NCBI RefSeq assembly: GCF_021353295.2
Contig: NZ_CP120635.1
Coordinates: 2,621,501-2,685,500 of the forward strand
Length of the DNA stretch: 64,000 nt
Direction: 5' to 3'
Source: Pseudodesulfovibrio thermohalotolerans
Lineage (GTDB): Bacteria > Desulfobacterota > Desulfovibrionia > Desulfovibrionales > Desulfovibrionaceae
The notes under the pieces were generated by a model. The model saw only the letters and a list, made by a program, of their open reading frames with translations. It was not told the DNA's origin and did no database searches. The stretch's first letter is position 1; every line of letters begins with the position of its first letter. The position numbers and the translations under genes are program-made. Below, piece after piece: positions 36,552 through 44,283 of this stretch.

Positions 36552-38472
36552 AACTCATTCCTCCTGCTTTGAAGGGCGCCGTTGCAGCATCAAGAATCAA
36601 CTGCGCAGCTTCCTCCAGTGTCACCATCCCGGGGTCCTCTCCGTCTCTTGAACGGATGTTGACGCACCCGGCCTCAACCTCTTTGTCACCGATTACCAAC
36701 ATGTACGGGATCTTCTCAACCTGAGCTTCCCGTATCTTGTAGCCGAGCTTCTCGTTGCGGGTGTCCGCTTCGACGCGGATGCCCTTGGAGACAAAGAACG
36801 CTTCGGCTTTCTTAACAAAATCAAGTTGCGAGTCAGTCACGTTCAACAAACGCGCCTGAACCGGAGCCAGCCACACAGGATACGCGCCCGCACAATGCTC
36901 CGTGAGCACGCCGATGAAGCGTTCGATGGAGCCGAGCATGGCGCGATGGATCATCACAGGCCGGTGCCTCTCGCCGTCCTCGCCGACATATACTATGTCA
37001 AAGCGCTCTGGCAAGGTGAAATCCACTTGAATCGTGCCGCACTGCCAACTCCGTCCGATGGAGTCGCGCAGATGGAAATCGATCTTCGGGCCGTAAAACG
37101 CGCCGTCGCCCTCGTTGATGGCATACGGCATACCCGATTTGTCCAGCGCCTGACGCAGTCCCTCGGTGGCCAGCTCCCAATCCGAATCCGAACCGATGGA
37201 CTTCTCCGGTCGGGTGGACAGCTCCACATCGAACTCGTAATTGAACAGTGCGTAGATGTCCTGGTAGAACTTTATCAGATTGAGGATTTCCTCCTCCACC
37301 TGATCCGGGCGGCAGATGAGATGCGCGTCGTCCTGGGTGAAGGTGCGCACGCGCATCAGACCGTGGAGCACGCCGGACTTCTCGTGACGATGAACCACGC
37401 CCAGTTCGAAGTAGCGCTGGGGGAGATCGCGGTAGCTCATGATTTTCCGTTTGTAGATAATCATGTGCGCCAGGCAGTTCATGGGCTTGATGCCGTAAGC
37501 CTGCTCGTCGATCTCCGTGAAATACATGTTTTCGCGGTAGTTGTCGTAGTGGCCGGACTTCTCCCACAGCTCCCGCTTGAGGATGATCGGTCCTTGGACA
37601 AGCTCATAACCGCGCTTGAGGTGCTCCTTGCGTTCGAAGTCCTCAAGAATGGTCCGCAGCAACATGCCGCGCGGATGCCACAGGGACATCCCCGGACCGA
37701 CCTCATCGCTGAAGGAGAACAGGTCGAGCTGCTTGCCGAGCTTGCGGTGATCGCGCTTCTTGGCCTCCTCCAACCGGGTCAGATACTGCTTGAGCGCCTT
37801 GGGGTTCTCCCAGGCGGTGCCGTAAATGCGCTGGAGTTGCTTGTTCTTCTCGTCGCCGCGCCAGTAGGCTCCGGCCACGGAAAGCAGCTTGAACGCCTTG
37901 ATCTGGCCAGTGCGGGCGACATGCGGGCCGCGGCACAGGTCGGCGAAGTCGCCGTGAGTGTAGATGGAAAATTCGTCGCCGCCCAGGTCGTCCATGATCT
38001 CGGACTTGTAGGTCTCGCCCTTGGCCTCGAACATCTTCTTGGCATCGGCCTTGGACATGACCGTCCGCGAGAACTCCTTGTTCGCGCCCACCGAAGAGAG
38101 CATCTCCTTCTCGATGGCTTCCAGATCCTCGGGAGTGAACGGACGTTCGTAGTCGAAGTCGTAGTAGAATCCGTCGGCGATGGAGGGGCCGATGGTCACC
38201 TTGGCGGTGGGAAACAGCTTCTTGACGGCTTCAGCCATAACATGAGCTGCGGAATGGCGAATGATGTTGAGCCCTTCCTCGCTATCGGCGAAGACGGGCT
38301 CGATGGTAGTGCAGGTACCGGCAACGGGAGTGGTCAGGTCGACGGTCGCATCACCGCACTTGGCGGCCACGACGTTCTTGAACTGTTTTTTGGACAACCC
38401 TTCCTGAAGGGCGTCGGCGCAGATGGCGCCGTCTGCCAATTCAACCTGTTTACCGGAGATATCAACCAACAC
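36535..38472 (-). CDS. thrS: Threonine--tRNA ligase
   Basis: 645 residues. TGS domain (1-60), editing domain with 'HSAAHVMAEAVKKLFP' and 'CRGPHVARTGQIKAF', and class II core with 'GPGMSLWHPRGMLLRTILEDF', 'PMNCLAHMIIYKRKIMSYRDLPQRYFELG', 'RVRTFTQDDAHLIC' and 'HRAMLGSIERFIGVLTEHCAG', then the anticodon-binding domain. It starts with GTG at 38472, GGGAG 7 bases upstream. First protein gene of the thrS-infC-rpmI-rplT-pheST operon. Confidence 0.97.
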   Translation of the reverse strand: MLVDISGKQVELADGAICADALQEGLSKKQFKNVVAAKCGDATVDLTTPVAGTCTTIEPVFADSEEGLNIIRHSAAHVMAEAVKKLFPTAKVTIGPSIADGFYYDFDYERPFTPEDLEAIEKEMLSSVGANKEFSRTVMSKADAKKMFEAKGETYKSEIMDDLGGDEFSIYTHGDFADLCRGPHVARTGQIKAFKLLSVAGAYWRGDEKNKQLQRIYGTAWENPKALKQYLTRLEEAKKRDHRKLGKQLDLFSFSDEVGPGMSLWHPRGMLLRTILEDFERKEHLKRGYELVQGPIILKRELWEKSGHYDNYRENMYFTEIDEQAYGIKPMNCLAHMIIYKRKIMSYRDLPQRYFELGVVHRHEKSGVLHGLMRVRTFTQDDAHLICRPDQVEEEILNLIKFYQDIYALFNYEFDVELSTRPEKSIGSDSDWELATEGLRQALDKSGMPYAINEGDGAFYGPKIDFHLRDSIGRSWQCGTIQVDFTLPERFDIVYVGEDGERHRPVMIHRAMLGSIERFIGVLTEHCAGAYPVWLAPVQARLLNVTDSQLDFVKKAEAFFVSKGIRVEADTRNEKLGYKIREAQVEKIPYMLVIGDKEVEAGCVNIRSRDGEDPGMVTLEEAAQLILDAATAPFKAGGMSYSFSG

Positions 38473-38652
38473 TTCGTTTCTCCCTTGTCCGGCGGGGCCG
38501 CCGGAACATTATGGCGCGCCAAATTGCGACGCCGTGAAATACCTGACCCGATCCGCAGGCTGCGGTTCACATCCGCCAAGGGGAATAGGTAGGGATGGAA
38601 CCCGGGGCCGTCAAGGGCGACGGCACAGTTCGGCGTTCTTGCCTGCTTCCTC

Positions 38653-38687
38653 AAAAAATGAAAGGGAGGCACTAGGCCTCCCTTTCG
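38653..38687 (-). terminator. Terminator of the tRNA-Val gene
   Basis: On the minus strand GAAAGGGAGG pairs perfectly with CCTCCCTTTC around a short loop, followed by ATTTTTTG. It separates the tRNA from thrS. Confidence 0.88.
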
Positions 38688-38696
38688 GGGATGTTC

Positions 38697-38771
38697 TGGT
38701 AGGCGCGGAGGGATTTGAACCCACGACCCTTTGCACGTCAAGCAAATGCTCTCCCCCTGAGCTACGCGCCT
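38697..38771 (-). tRNA. tRNA-Val (anticodon GAC)
   Basis: A 75-base cloverleaf: acceptor AGGCGCG / CGCGCCT (7 pairs, A1-U72), D arm GCTC / GAGC with a 7-base loop, anticodon stem TTTGC / GCAAA with loop TTGACGT (anticodon GAC), a 5-base variable loop, T loop TTCAAAT, discriminator A and an encoded CCA end. The T stem (GTGGG / CCCTC) has a U50-U64 mismatch. Confidence 0.95.
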
Positions 38772-38792
38772 TCACGTCGAAGCGGAGTGGAA

Positions 38793-38819
38793 AGTATATG
38801 GAGGGCGGTCAGTTGTCAA
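38793..38819 (-). promoter_or_regulatory. Sigma-70-type promoter of tRNA-Val
   Basis: TTGACA (38819-38814) and TATACT (38798-38793) on the minus strand, with a short 15-base spacer. The start would fall about 10-15 bases before the tRNA. Confidence 0.6.
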
Positions 38820-38967
38820 GCACGATGTGTAATTTTTTTCGTTTTCTCTGACCATCTTTTCGCCCTTTCCCCGCAAACCCTTTACTGCCGCCATTTCCTC
38901 GGTGTCGAAAGTGGCGCAACCTTCTCATTTCACGTATTTAAAAAGGAACCGCAACCAAAGGAAAAGC

Positions 38968-39369
38968 ATGAAGCCGATAGAAATTTCTCCGACAATCACG
39001 GTCAAGGATCTGGCCCCTGCCCGTTCGTTTTACACTACCCACCTGAACGGCCGCCTGGTTTTCGACTGCGGCTGGTACATCGGGCTCGCGTTCGGCGAGA
39101 ACGGCCCCACTCTGCATTTCATGCAGCCGCAGTCCCCGGAACACCAGCCGTACAGTGGCGGCCTGACCTGCAATCTCAAGCTGGGGAGCGCGTCCGAGGT
39201 CGATAAGGCGCACGACCGCCTGGCCCGGGCCGGGTTGCCCATCGTCATGCCGCTGGAGGACCATCCCTGGGGCGACAGGGGGTTCTGCACCCTCGACCCC
39301 TACGGCGTGGCCCTCTATGTCTATGTGGATATCGAGCCGAGCGAGGAATTCAGGAAATATCATTTATAA
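38968..39369 (+). CDS. VOC (glyoxalase/bleomycin-resistance fold) family protein
   Basis: 133 residues with two beta-alpha-beta-beta-beta modules: 'ISPTITVKDLAPARSFYTTHLNGRLVFDCGWYIGLAFGENGPTLHFMQP' and 'LKLGSASEVDKAHDRLARAGLPIVMPLEDHPWGDRGFCTLDPYGVALYVYVDIEP'. The closing 'RGFCTLDPYGVALYVY' is the typical VOC end. Reaction not predictable. AAAGGAAAAGC precedes the ATG at 38968. Single gene between tRNA-Val (divergent) and a shared terminator. Confidence 0.82.
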   Translation: MKPIEISPTITVKDLAPARSFYTTHLNGRLVFDCGWYIGLAFGENGPTLHFMQPQSPEHQPYSGGLTCNLKLGSASEVDKAHDRLARAGLPIVMPLEDHPWGDRGFCTLDPYGVALYVYVDIEPSEEFRKYHL

Positions 39370-39385
39370 GTAATACACCAAACAA

Positions 39386-39412
39386 AAGGGCCACCCTCAA
39401 GGGCGGCCCGCT
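39386..39412. terminator. Bidirectional terminator between the VOC and HEAT-like genes
   Basis: GGGCCACCCTCAAGGGCGGCCC folds with one internal mismatch. The plus strand continues GCTGTTTTC and the minus strand TTTTGTTT, so both convergent genes can end here. Confidence 0.8.
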
Positions 39413-39436
39413 GTTTTCAAGATCATTCGGCGACGG

Positions 39437-40126
39437 CTACTTGAGATCCTCAAGGGCGTTGCGCACCAGTTCGCCCACGGTGGTATCGACGAGCTCGCGA
39501 TGAAGGAACGTGCGAATCTCGACGGGATCGTTCGCGAGGGCTTCCATCTTGGCTCTGGCCCCTTCGGCCTTGATGAGCCCAAGGACGCTGGCGGCATAGG
39601 CGCGGTTGTAGGGATCGAGATCGTCCAAGGCGGCCACGAGATACTTTTCGCCGTGGGCCACCAACTCGGGACGGGTCGCGGCCAGACGGGCCAGCCCCCA
39701 GTAGACGTCCCGCCTCAGCTCCGGGTGGTCCAGGAAATTACCGTCGCACTCTTCGTCGCAGAATATGTAGGAAGCCAGGATTTTATGGAACTCCTTGGCG
39801 ATACGCTCGCTGTTGACCATGGCCTCGCCCATGAAATGGGGAATTCCCCAGCCGAGGTTGCCCGACTCCTCATTCATGTACCACATGAGCGTACGCATGA
39901 GGATACGGGCCTTCTCCATGGACGCCTCGGCCATACGCGCGGCGGTCAGACCGAAGGCCGTGGCGGAACGCCAGCGCACGGTCTCCAGCCGATCCAAACG
40001 CAGGCTCAGAAGCGGCGGGACAAGGTCCACGGGACGGAAATCATCAAGCTCGACAAGCCGGGCCTGCCAATCGTCGTCTGCCAGGATATCGTGAACGGCC
40101 TTTTTGATGCTGCGGAATCTGGACAT
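39437..40126 (-). CDS. HEAT-repeat-like protein (resembles the 'DVU0298 family')
   Basis: 229 residues, entirely helical in appearance. Repeats of the type 'RRDVYWGLARLAATRPELVAHGEKYLVAALDDLDPYNRAYAASVLGLI' suggest HEAT-like pairs, and 'MWYMNEESGNLGWGIPHFMGEAMVNSERIAKEFHKILASYIFCDEECDGNFLDHPELRR' looks like a conserved functional face. From memory this resembles the Desulfovibrio DVU0298 family; its function is unknown. The start is ATG 40126 with GGAGG 5 bases upstream. A terminator lies between it and the TPR gene upstream. Confidence 0.7.
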   Translation of the reverse strand: MSRFRSIKKAVHDILADDDWQARLVELDDFRPVDLVPPLLSLRLDRLETVRWRSATAFGLTAARMAEASMEKARILMRTLMWYMNEESGNLGWGIPHFMGEAMVNSERIAKEFHKILASYIFCDEECDGNFLDHPELRRDVYWGLARLAATRPELVAHGEKYLVAALDDLDPYNRAYAASVLGLIKAEGARAKMEALANDPVEIRTFLHRELVDTTVGELVRNALEDLK

Positions 40127-40137
40127 GCAATCCTCCA

Positions 40138-40172
40138 AGAAAAAAGGGAGCCGTCAATGGACAGCTCCCTTG
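40138..40172 (-). terminator. Terminator between the TPR and HEAT-like genes
   Basis: Minus strand: AAGGGAGC and GCTCCCTT pair around a 12-base loop, followed by TTTTCTT. It ends the YkgJ-small-TPR transcript or lowers expression of the HEAT-like gene behind it. Confidence 0.8.
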
Positions 40173-40211
40173 ATATAATCATCTTTTCGGCTTGGGCAAC
40201 AGGAACGGTTC

Positions 40212-40838
40212 TTATTTCGCGACCTGATCCTGTACTTCCTTCTTGAAATCCGCCGGGACTTCGAAACCGGACTCCTCGGCCCGCTCGATACAGGTGGCCG
40301 CCTCGGCCCAGTTGCCGCGCTCGGCCTCGATGATAGCCTTGTTGTTCCAGCCGGGGCCGAAATGGCTGTGTTTTTCGAGGAGCGTCTTGAGGACCTGGTC
40401 CGCCTCCTCGAAGTCGCCCATGGCGATGAGCACGCTGGACATGGTCGCCCGGGCCTGGGCGAACTCGGGATCGAGCTTCAGGGCCTTCTTCAGGGACTTG
40501 TGCGCCTTGTCGTTGTCGCCCTGCTGCATGTAGACGAAGCCGATGTTGCCCCAGGGCACGGCGAAGAACGGCCGCTGCTGGGTGGCCTGAACATTGTAGC
40601 TCAGGCAGGAATCCATGTCGCCGCGCTGCAGGGCGATGCCGCCGAGCTGGACATAAGCTTCCGCCATGCGCGGAGAATGGGCCACGGCGTCCAGGAACTC
40701 GCGCTCGGCCTCCACAAAGTCGCGGCGGGAAAGATAGGCCACGCCCAGATTGTAGTGGGTGTTGCCGCAACTGGGGTTGTCGCGCAGCTTGGACTTGAGA
40801 TCGGCAATGTAATCATCGATATTGTCGAATTGTTCCAT
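40212..40838 (-). CDS. Tetratricopeptide-repeat protein
   Basis: 208 residues with about four TPR units: 'GNTHYNLGVAYLSRRDFVEAEREFLDAVAHSP', 'AEAYVQLGGIALQRGDMDSCLSYNVQATQQRP', 'AVPWGNIGFVYMQQGDNDKAHKSLKKALKLDP' and 'AQARATMSSVLIAMGDFEEADQVLKTLLEKHS'. No signal peptide. It is 15 bases behind the small conserved gene and probably part of a complex encoded by the same transcript (inference). Confidence 0.82.
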   Translation of the reverse strand: MEQFDNIDDYIADLKSKLRDNPSCGNTHYNLGVAYLSRRDFVEAEREFLDAVAHSPRMAEAYVQLGGIALQRGDMDSCLSYNVQATQQRPFFAVPWGNIGFVYMQQGDNDKAHKSLKKALKLDPEFAQARATMSSVLIAMGDFEEADQVLKTLLEKHSHFGPGWNNKAIIEAERGNWAEAATCIERAEESGFEVPADFKKEVQDQVAK

Positions 40839-40853
40839 GTAAATATCCTCGCT

Positions 40854-41219
40854 TTATGGCTCGACGCCGTGTTTCTTGCAGTGCTCAGCGTACCAGAGAC
40901 AGAATTCGTAAACGGGCCGAACCTTCTCGAAGTTCATGACCAGCATGACGTTGAACTCGTTGACCTGGTCGATGTATTCCTGATTCAAATTCCTGCCGGA
41001 CTGCAGGATGAAAAGCTGGGTCAACTGCGCCTGGGTCAGGCCGGTCTTCTCCACGCGGATGTCGATGGGATCGAACGGAGCCGCGAACGGGTCCCAGTTC
41101 TCGTAGCCAAGGCGGTCAACGAACTTGCGCCGCCGGGGCGACATCTTCTCGTACATATGCCGCTTGCGGGTCTCGATCTCGTGATCCGGCATTTCCTCAA
41201 AATTGACGGTCTTGGTCAT
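40854..41219 (-). CDS. Small conserved protein of unknown function
   Basis: I do not recognise the family. 121 residues, rich in charged and aromatic residues: 'MTKTVNFEEMPDHEIETRKRHMYEKMSPRRRKFVDRLGYENWDPFAAPFDPIDIRVEKTG' then a helical part 'TQAQLTQLFILQSGRNLNQEYIDQVNEFNVMLVMNFEKVRPVYEFCLWYAEHC'. No signal peptide or membrane segment. It starts 3 bases after the YkgJ gene and precedes the TPR gene, so all three are likely co-translated. Confidence 0.7.
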   Translation of the reverse strand: MTKTVNFEEMPDHEIETRKRHMYEKMSPRRRKFVDRLGYENWDPFAAPFDPIDIRVEKTGLTQAQLTQLFILQSGRNLNQEYIDQVNEFNVMLVMNFEKVRPVYEFCLWYAEHCKKHGVEP

Positions 41220-41222
41220 AGG

Positions 41223-42041
41223 CTATTCCTTGCCGCCAAGCACGATGGACTCGCCGCAGGTCTCGCAGGAGGACTTGGATTCGGTGCAGGAGGCGCAGGC
41301 TGCGGATTTGCCAGGGCCCTTGGCGGCCGCCGGAGCGATGATTTCGCGCGGCTTATCCTCTTCCTCCGGGCTCGTCTCACGCAGATTGGTCTTCTCGCCC
41401 ACTCCGAGATACGTCTCGTCGTACTCCGTGACGATGGCCATGGACACGGGCAGCAGCATCTCGCCCAGCTCGCGGAACCGGGAGCCTACGCCGGTCTGGA
41501 TTTCCTTGCCGATGGCCAGGAGCCTGTCCAGAATGATGTCCATATTCACGGTGGGGTACTTTTCACCGCCCTTGAACCCGGTCTTGTTGCAGGTGTGGGC
41601 CTCGCCGCCGATGGAGGTGGGCACGCCGTACAGCCGGCATGTGATGGGCCGGCTCTCGTAAATGGAGCAGAGATCGTTGTCGTCCAGCATGGGACAGCGC
41701 ACCCGGGCCTTGGCCACTTCGAGAAGGATGTCGTTGACCGGACGTCCTTCCTGGCTCGCCTTGAAGACCTTGCGCTTGAGCTTGTGGATCTGGCGGTCGG
41801 CCTTGTCGGCCCGGTCCAGAATCGCCGAACGCTCCATGCCGGAAAATTTCTCGTTGAACTTTGCGTTGATGTACATGGCCTCGACCAGCGTCACATCAAA
41901 CAGGGCGTAGCAACAGTCGCTGCACCCCTTGCCGCATTTGACCAGGTCCGGCATCTCGGTTTCAAATTTCTTGAAGACCGCATCGACCTCGGCCACGATG
42001 GCTTCGTATTTTTCGAAATACTCGGTAAAATCAAGGGCCAT
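41223..42041 (-). CDS. YkgJ-family cysteine-cluster protein with an extra C-terminal Cys motif
   Basis: 272 residues. The metal-cluster motif is complete: 'CGKGCSDCC' near residue 38, then 'RCPMLDDNDLCSIYESRPITCRLYG' (near residue 117), as in the CxxxCxxCC...CP...C..Y..RP..CR pattern of YkgJ (UPF0153) proteins thought to bind zinc or an Fe-S cluster. The tail adds 'CASCTESKSSCETC', which could hold another metal. CAGGAG lies 8 bases before ATG 42041; the longer open frame is not supported. First gene of the uncharacterised cluster. Confidence 0.82.
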   Translation of the reverse strand: MALDFTEYFEKYEAIVAEVDAVFKKFETEMPDLVKCGKGCSDCCYALFDVTLVEAMYINAKFNEKFSGMERSAILDRADKADRQIHKLKRKVFKASQEGRPVNDILLEVAKARVRCPMLDDNDLCSIYESRPITCRLYGVPTSIGGEAHTCNKTGFKGGEKYPTVNMDIILDRLLAIGKEIQTGVGSRFRELGEMLLPVSMAIVTEYDETYLGVGEKTNLRETSPEEEDKPREIIAPAAAKGPGKSAACASCTESKSSCETCGESIVLGGKE

Positions 42042-42269
42042 TCTGTCTGCTCCTGGACCGGCCCGGCGGAGACGCCGGCCATGGGTGTGGTTGCTCAGAC
42101 CAATTAAGTCTTGAATCGACGCCGTCAACCGGCGGCCCGTAAAAAAAGGGCCGGGGTTGCCGGAAGGGAAGATGAGACTATCCCCGACAACGGCTCCGGC
42201 GCCGAAAAGGCCGAACCCGGAACGTTTTCCCGCGACCGCGACCCTCTGCGCGGCCACTCTTCCGGCGGC

Positions 42270-42310
42270 CTCAAAATGGAACGGGAGCGTCGGATACCCG
42301 CCGCTCCCGT
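42270..42310 (-). terminator. Terminator after the ferredoxin gene
   Basis: Minus strand: ACGGGAGCG pairs with CGCTCCCGT around a 12-base loop, then TTCCATTTTG. It lies about 20 bases past the ferredoxin stop. Confidence 0.75.
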
Positions 42311-42331
42311 AACCATATCAAATCGTGAAGA

Positions 42332-42520
42332 CTAGTTTTCTTCGACGGTGATGGCGTCGTTCTCACAGACCTCGACGCAGGACTCACAACCGAGACATTC
42401 GTCTTCGTTGACCGCAACGGCCTTGCCGTCCTGAAGTTCGTAAACTTCAACGGGGCAAACGTCCACGCATTCGCCGTCGCCGGTGCACTTGTCGGTGTCG
42501 ATAGTGATAGTGTAGCCCAT
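42332..42520 (-). CDS. Small bacterial ferredoxin, two clusters, one with an Asp in place of a Cys ligand
   Basis: 62 residues: 'YTITIDTDKCTGDGECVDVCPVEVYELQDGKAVAVNEDECLGCESCVEVCENDAITVEEN'. The second cluster has the full CxxCxxCxxxC set. The first reads C-x2-D-x2-C-x3-CP, with Asp at the second ligand position, as in ferredoxins that convert between 3Fe-4S and 4Fe-4S forms (D. africanus Fd III, Pyrococcus Fd; family knowledge). Cytosolic low-potential electron carrier. GGAGGGAAAA precedes ATG 42520. Confidence 0.93.
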   Translation of the reverse strand: MGYTITIDTDKCTGDGECVDVCPVEVYELQDGKAVAVNEDECLGCESCVEVCENDAITVEEN

Positions 42521-42809
42521 TTTTCCCTCCAGAAAATAATTTGGGATGCCCGCCGTATGCGGGGACTGTTTCGCGCGCTGCCCTTTTGGCCTGCGACCGG
42601 GGCGAGACACGACATTTCTAAGTACGTTTCCGACCAAGCAGGCCGGACACGAACTTGCTGATATATTCATGCCAGCCCTGTGTCAAGACATGAAAGCGCT
42701 TTTCAAAAGTCCTACAAAATCGTGTTTTCCCCGACCGCTTGTAGTGCGGCCCGGAGTCGTTTACTCTGGCTGCCTCAAATACCGTTCGTAACCAATAAGA
42801 GGTACCCAT

Positions 42810-44012
42810 ATGTTCACCGAAAACGAATTGAAAAAATATGCCGAGACCCTGTGGTGGGGTCTGTCCACCGCACGCACCGAGCCATACGCGCCCGGCGACT
42901 TCGTGCTGCTGCGCTTCGACACCGACGCCATGCCTCTGGCCGACGCCATGTACGACCTGCTCATAGAGAAAGGGATCAACCCCATCCCCCGCCAAAACCT
43001 GACCCCGCACATGGAGCTTTCCTTCTATGGAAAGAGCGACGAAAACCAGCTCACGGCCATCGCGGCGGGCGAAAAGGAATTCGTCGGCGGACTCAACGGG
43101 CTCATCTCCCTTATCGCGCCAGCCTCCCTGACGCATCTTCAGGACGTCGACTCCAAGCGCATCGGACAGGCAGCCGTGGCCCGCAAATTCATGCGCGACA
43201 TCATGGAAAAACGCGAACAGTCCGGCGACTTCGGCTGGACCCTTTGCATCTACCCCACCCCGGCACTGGCCAAGGCGGCGGGATTGTCCATGGACGAATT
43301 CAAGGCCCAGGTCGTCAAGGCGTGCTATCTTGACGACGACAACCCGCCCGCCCGCTGGAACGAGATTTTCGAGAAGAGCCAGAAAGTCAAGGCATGGCTC
43401 AACGCGCTGGACATCGAGCACCTGCGCATCCAGTCCGAAGGCACCGACCTCATCGTCACTCCCGGCGAACAGCGGCGCTGGCTCGGCGTTTCCGGCCACA
43501 ACATCCCGTCCTTCGAGATATTCCTCTCCCCGGATTGGCGCGGCACCGAAGGCGTCTACTACGCCGACCAGCCCTCCTTCCGCTCGGGCAACTTCGTCGA
43601 AGGTGTGCGCCTGACCTTCGAAAAGGGCGTGGCCGTCAAGACCGAGGCCAAATCCGGCGGCGAGTTCGTGGCCAAGCAACTGACCCTGGACGAGGGCGCG
43701 AACCGGCTGGGCGAATTTTCCCTGACCGACCGCCGCTTCTCCAAGATCAACGCCTTCATGGCCAACACCCTGTTCGACGAGAACTTCGGCGGCCCCCAGG
43801 GCAACTGCCACGTGGCCGTGGGCGCGTCCTATGCCGACACCTTCGCCGGAGACCAGTCCACCCTGGACAAGGCGAGGAAGGAAGAGCTCGGATTCAACGA
43901 TTCCGCCCTGCACTGGGACCTGGTCAACACCCGGCAAAAGACCGTCACCGCCACCCTCAGGGGCGGTGAGGAGCTCGTCATCTACAAAAACGGCGAATTC
44001 CAACACGAATAA
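42810..44012 (+). CDS. Aminopeptidase of peptidase family M29
   Basis: 400 residues: opens with 'FTENELKKYAETLWWGLSTARTEPYAPGDFVLLRFDTDAMPLADAMYDLLIEKG', and the metal site region is 'NTLFDENFGGPQGNCHVAVGASYADTF', matching the NTLxDEN...CHxAxGxAY pattern of AmpS/aminopeptidase T. A two-metal cytosolic exopeptidase is expected. The final 'SALHWDLVNTRQKTVTATLRGGEELVIYKNGEF' fits the family's H-x-D pattern. Stand-alone gene ending in a strong terminator. Confidence 0.88.
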   Translation: MFTENELKKYAETLWWGLSTARTEPYAPGDFVLLRFDTDAMPLADAMYDLLIEKGINPIPRQNLTPHMELSFYGKSDENQLTAIAAGEKEFVGGLNGLISLIAPASLTHLQDVDSKRIGQAAVARKFMRDIMEKREQSGDFGWTLCIYPTPALAKAAGLSMDEFKAQVVKACYLDDDNPPARWNEIFEKSQKVKAWLNALDIEHLRIQSEGTDLIVTPGEQRRWLGVSGHNIPSFEIFLSPDWRGTEGVYYADQPSFRSGNFVEGVRLTFEKGVAVKTEAKSGGEFVAKQLTLDEGANRLGEFSLTDRRFSKINAFMANTLFDENFGGPQGNCHVAVGASYADTFAGDQSTLDKARKEELGFNDSALHWDLVNTRQKTVTATLRGGEELVIYKNGEFQHE

Positions 44013-44023
44013 ACCACTCGAAA

Positions 44024-44060
44024 ACAGAAGGGCCCTCGCGGAGGGCCCTTCTGTTTTTCC
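44024..44060 (+). terminator. Strong intrinsic terminator after the M29 peptidase gene
   Basis: A perfect 14-base-pair stem, ACAGAAGGGCCCTC against GAGGGCCCTTCTGT, with a GCG loop, continuing into TTTTT. Confidence 0.95.
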
Positions 44061-44123
44061 CTTTCCTTTCACGCGTTCACCGCCGCCCTTCTCCGCTCCT
44101 GGGCGCGGCTTCGCGACCGCTGC

Positions 44124-44160
44124 TTTTTCCCGGGAATTTCGGGAAAAAATTTGCTATACT
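44124..44160 (+). promoter_or_regulatory. moeA promoter with overlapping perfect inverted repeat (candidate operator)
   Basis: TTTTTCCCG (44124-44132) and CGGGAAAAA (44140-44148) form a perfect 9-base inverted repeat with a 7-base centre, directly before TTGC-TATACT (an extended -10 at 44155-44160). The repeat covers the -35 position, the usual place for a repressor or activator site. It does not match the E. coli ModE consensus. Confidence 0.5.
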
Positions 44161-44228
44161 CGCTGCCGAAACGTTACATCAACGCCTGTTCACCCGTGCC
44201 GTGAAACGCGAAAACAACTCAGCAAGAA

Positions 44229-44281
44229 GGATCAAGGCGCAGACTCCCCGCAGGGGTTCCCTTGGCCGCCGGAGGCACCCG
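44229..44281 (+). repeat. Dispersed intergenic repeat, shortened copy 3 (carries the SD of moeA)
   Basis: ATCAAGGCGCAGACTCCCC, a small hairpin region CCCCGCAGGGG, TTCCCTT and then GGCCGCCGGAGGCACCC before the moeA start. The 3' part is the same as copies 1 and 2; the GGGGATGG block is missing. Confidence 0.5.
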
Positions 44282-44283
44282 AC

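Noticed and set aside
42126..42160. Terminator between the ferredoxin and YkgJ genes
   Set aside because: The T-run lies in the loop, not after the stem, and the pairing has an internal bulge; the better terminator is at 42270-42310.
44161..44283. Molybdenum-cofactor riboswitch before moeA
   Set aside because: I could not find the conserved helices of that RNA class; the leader is short and partly occupied by the dispersed repeat.
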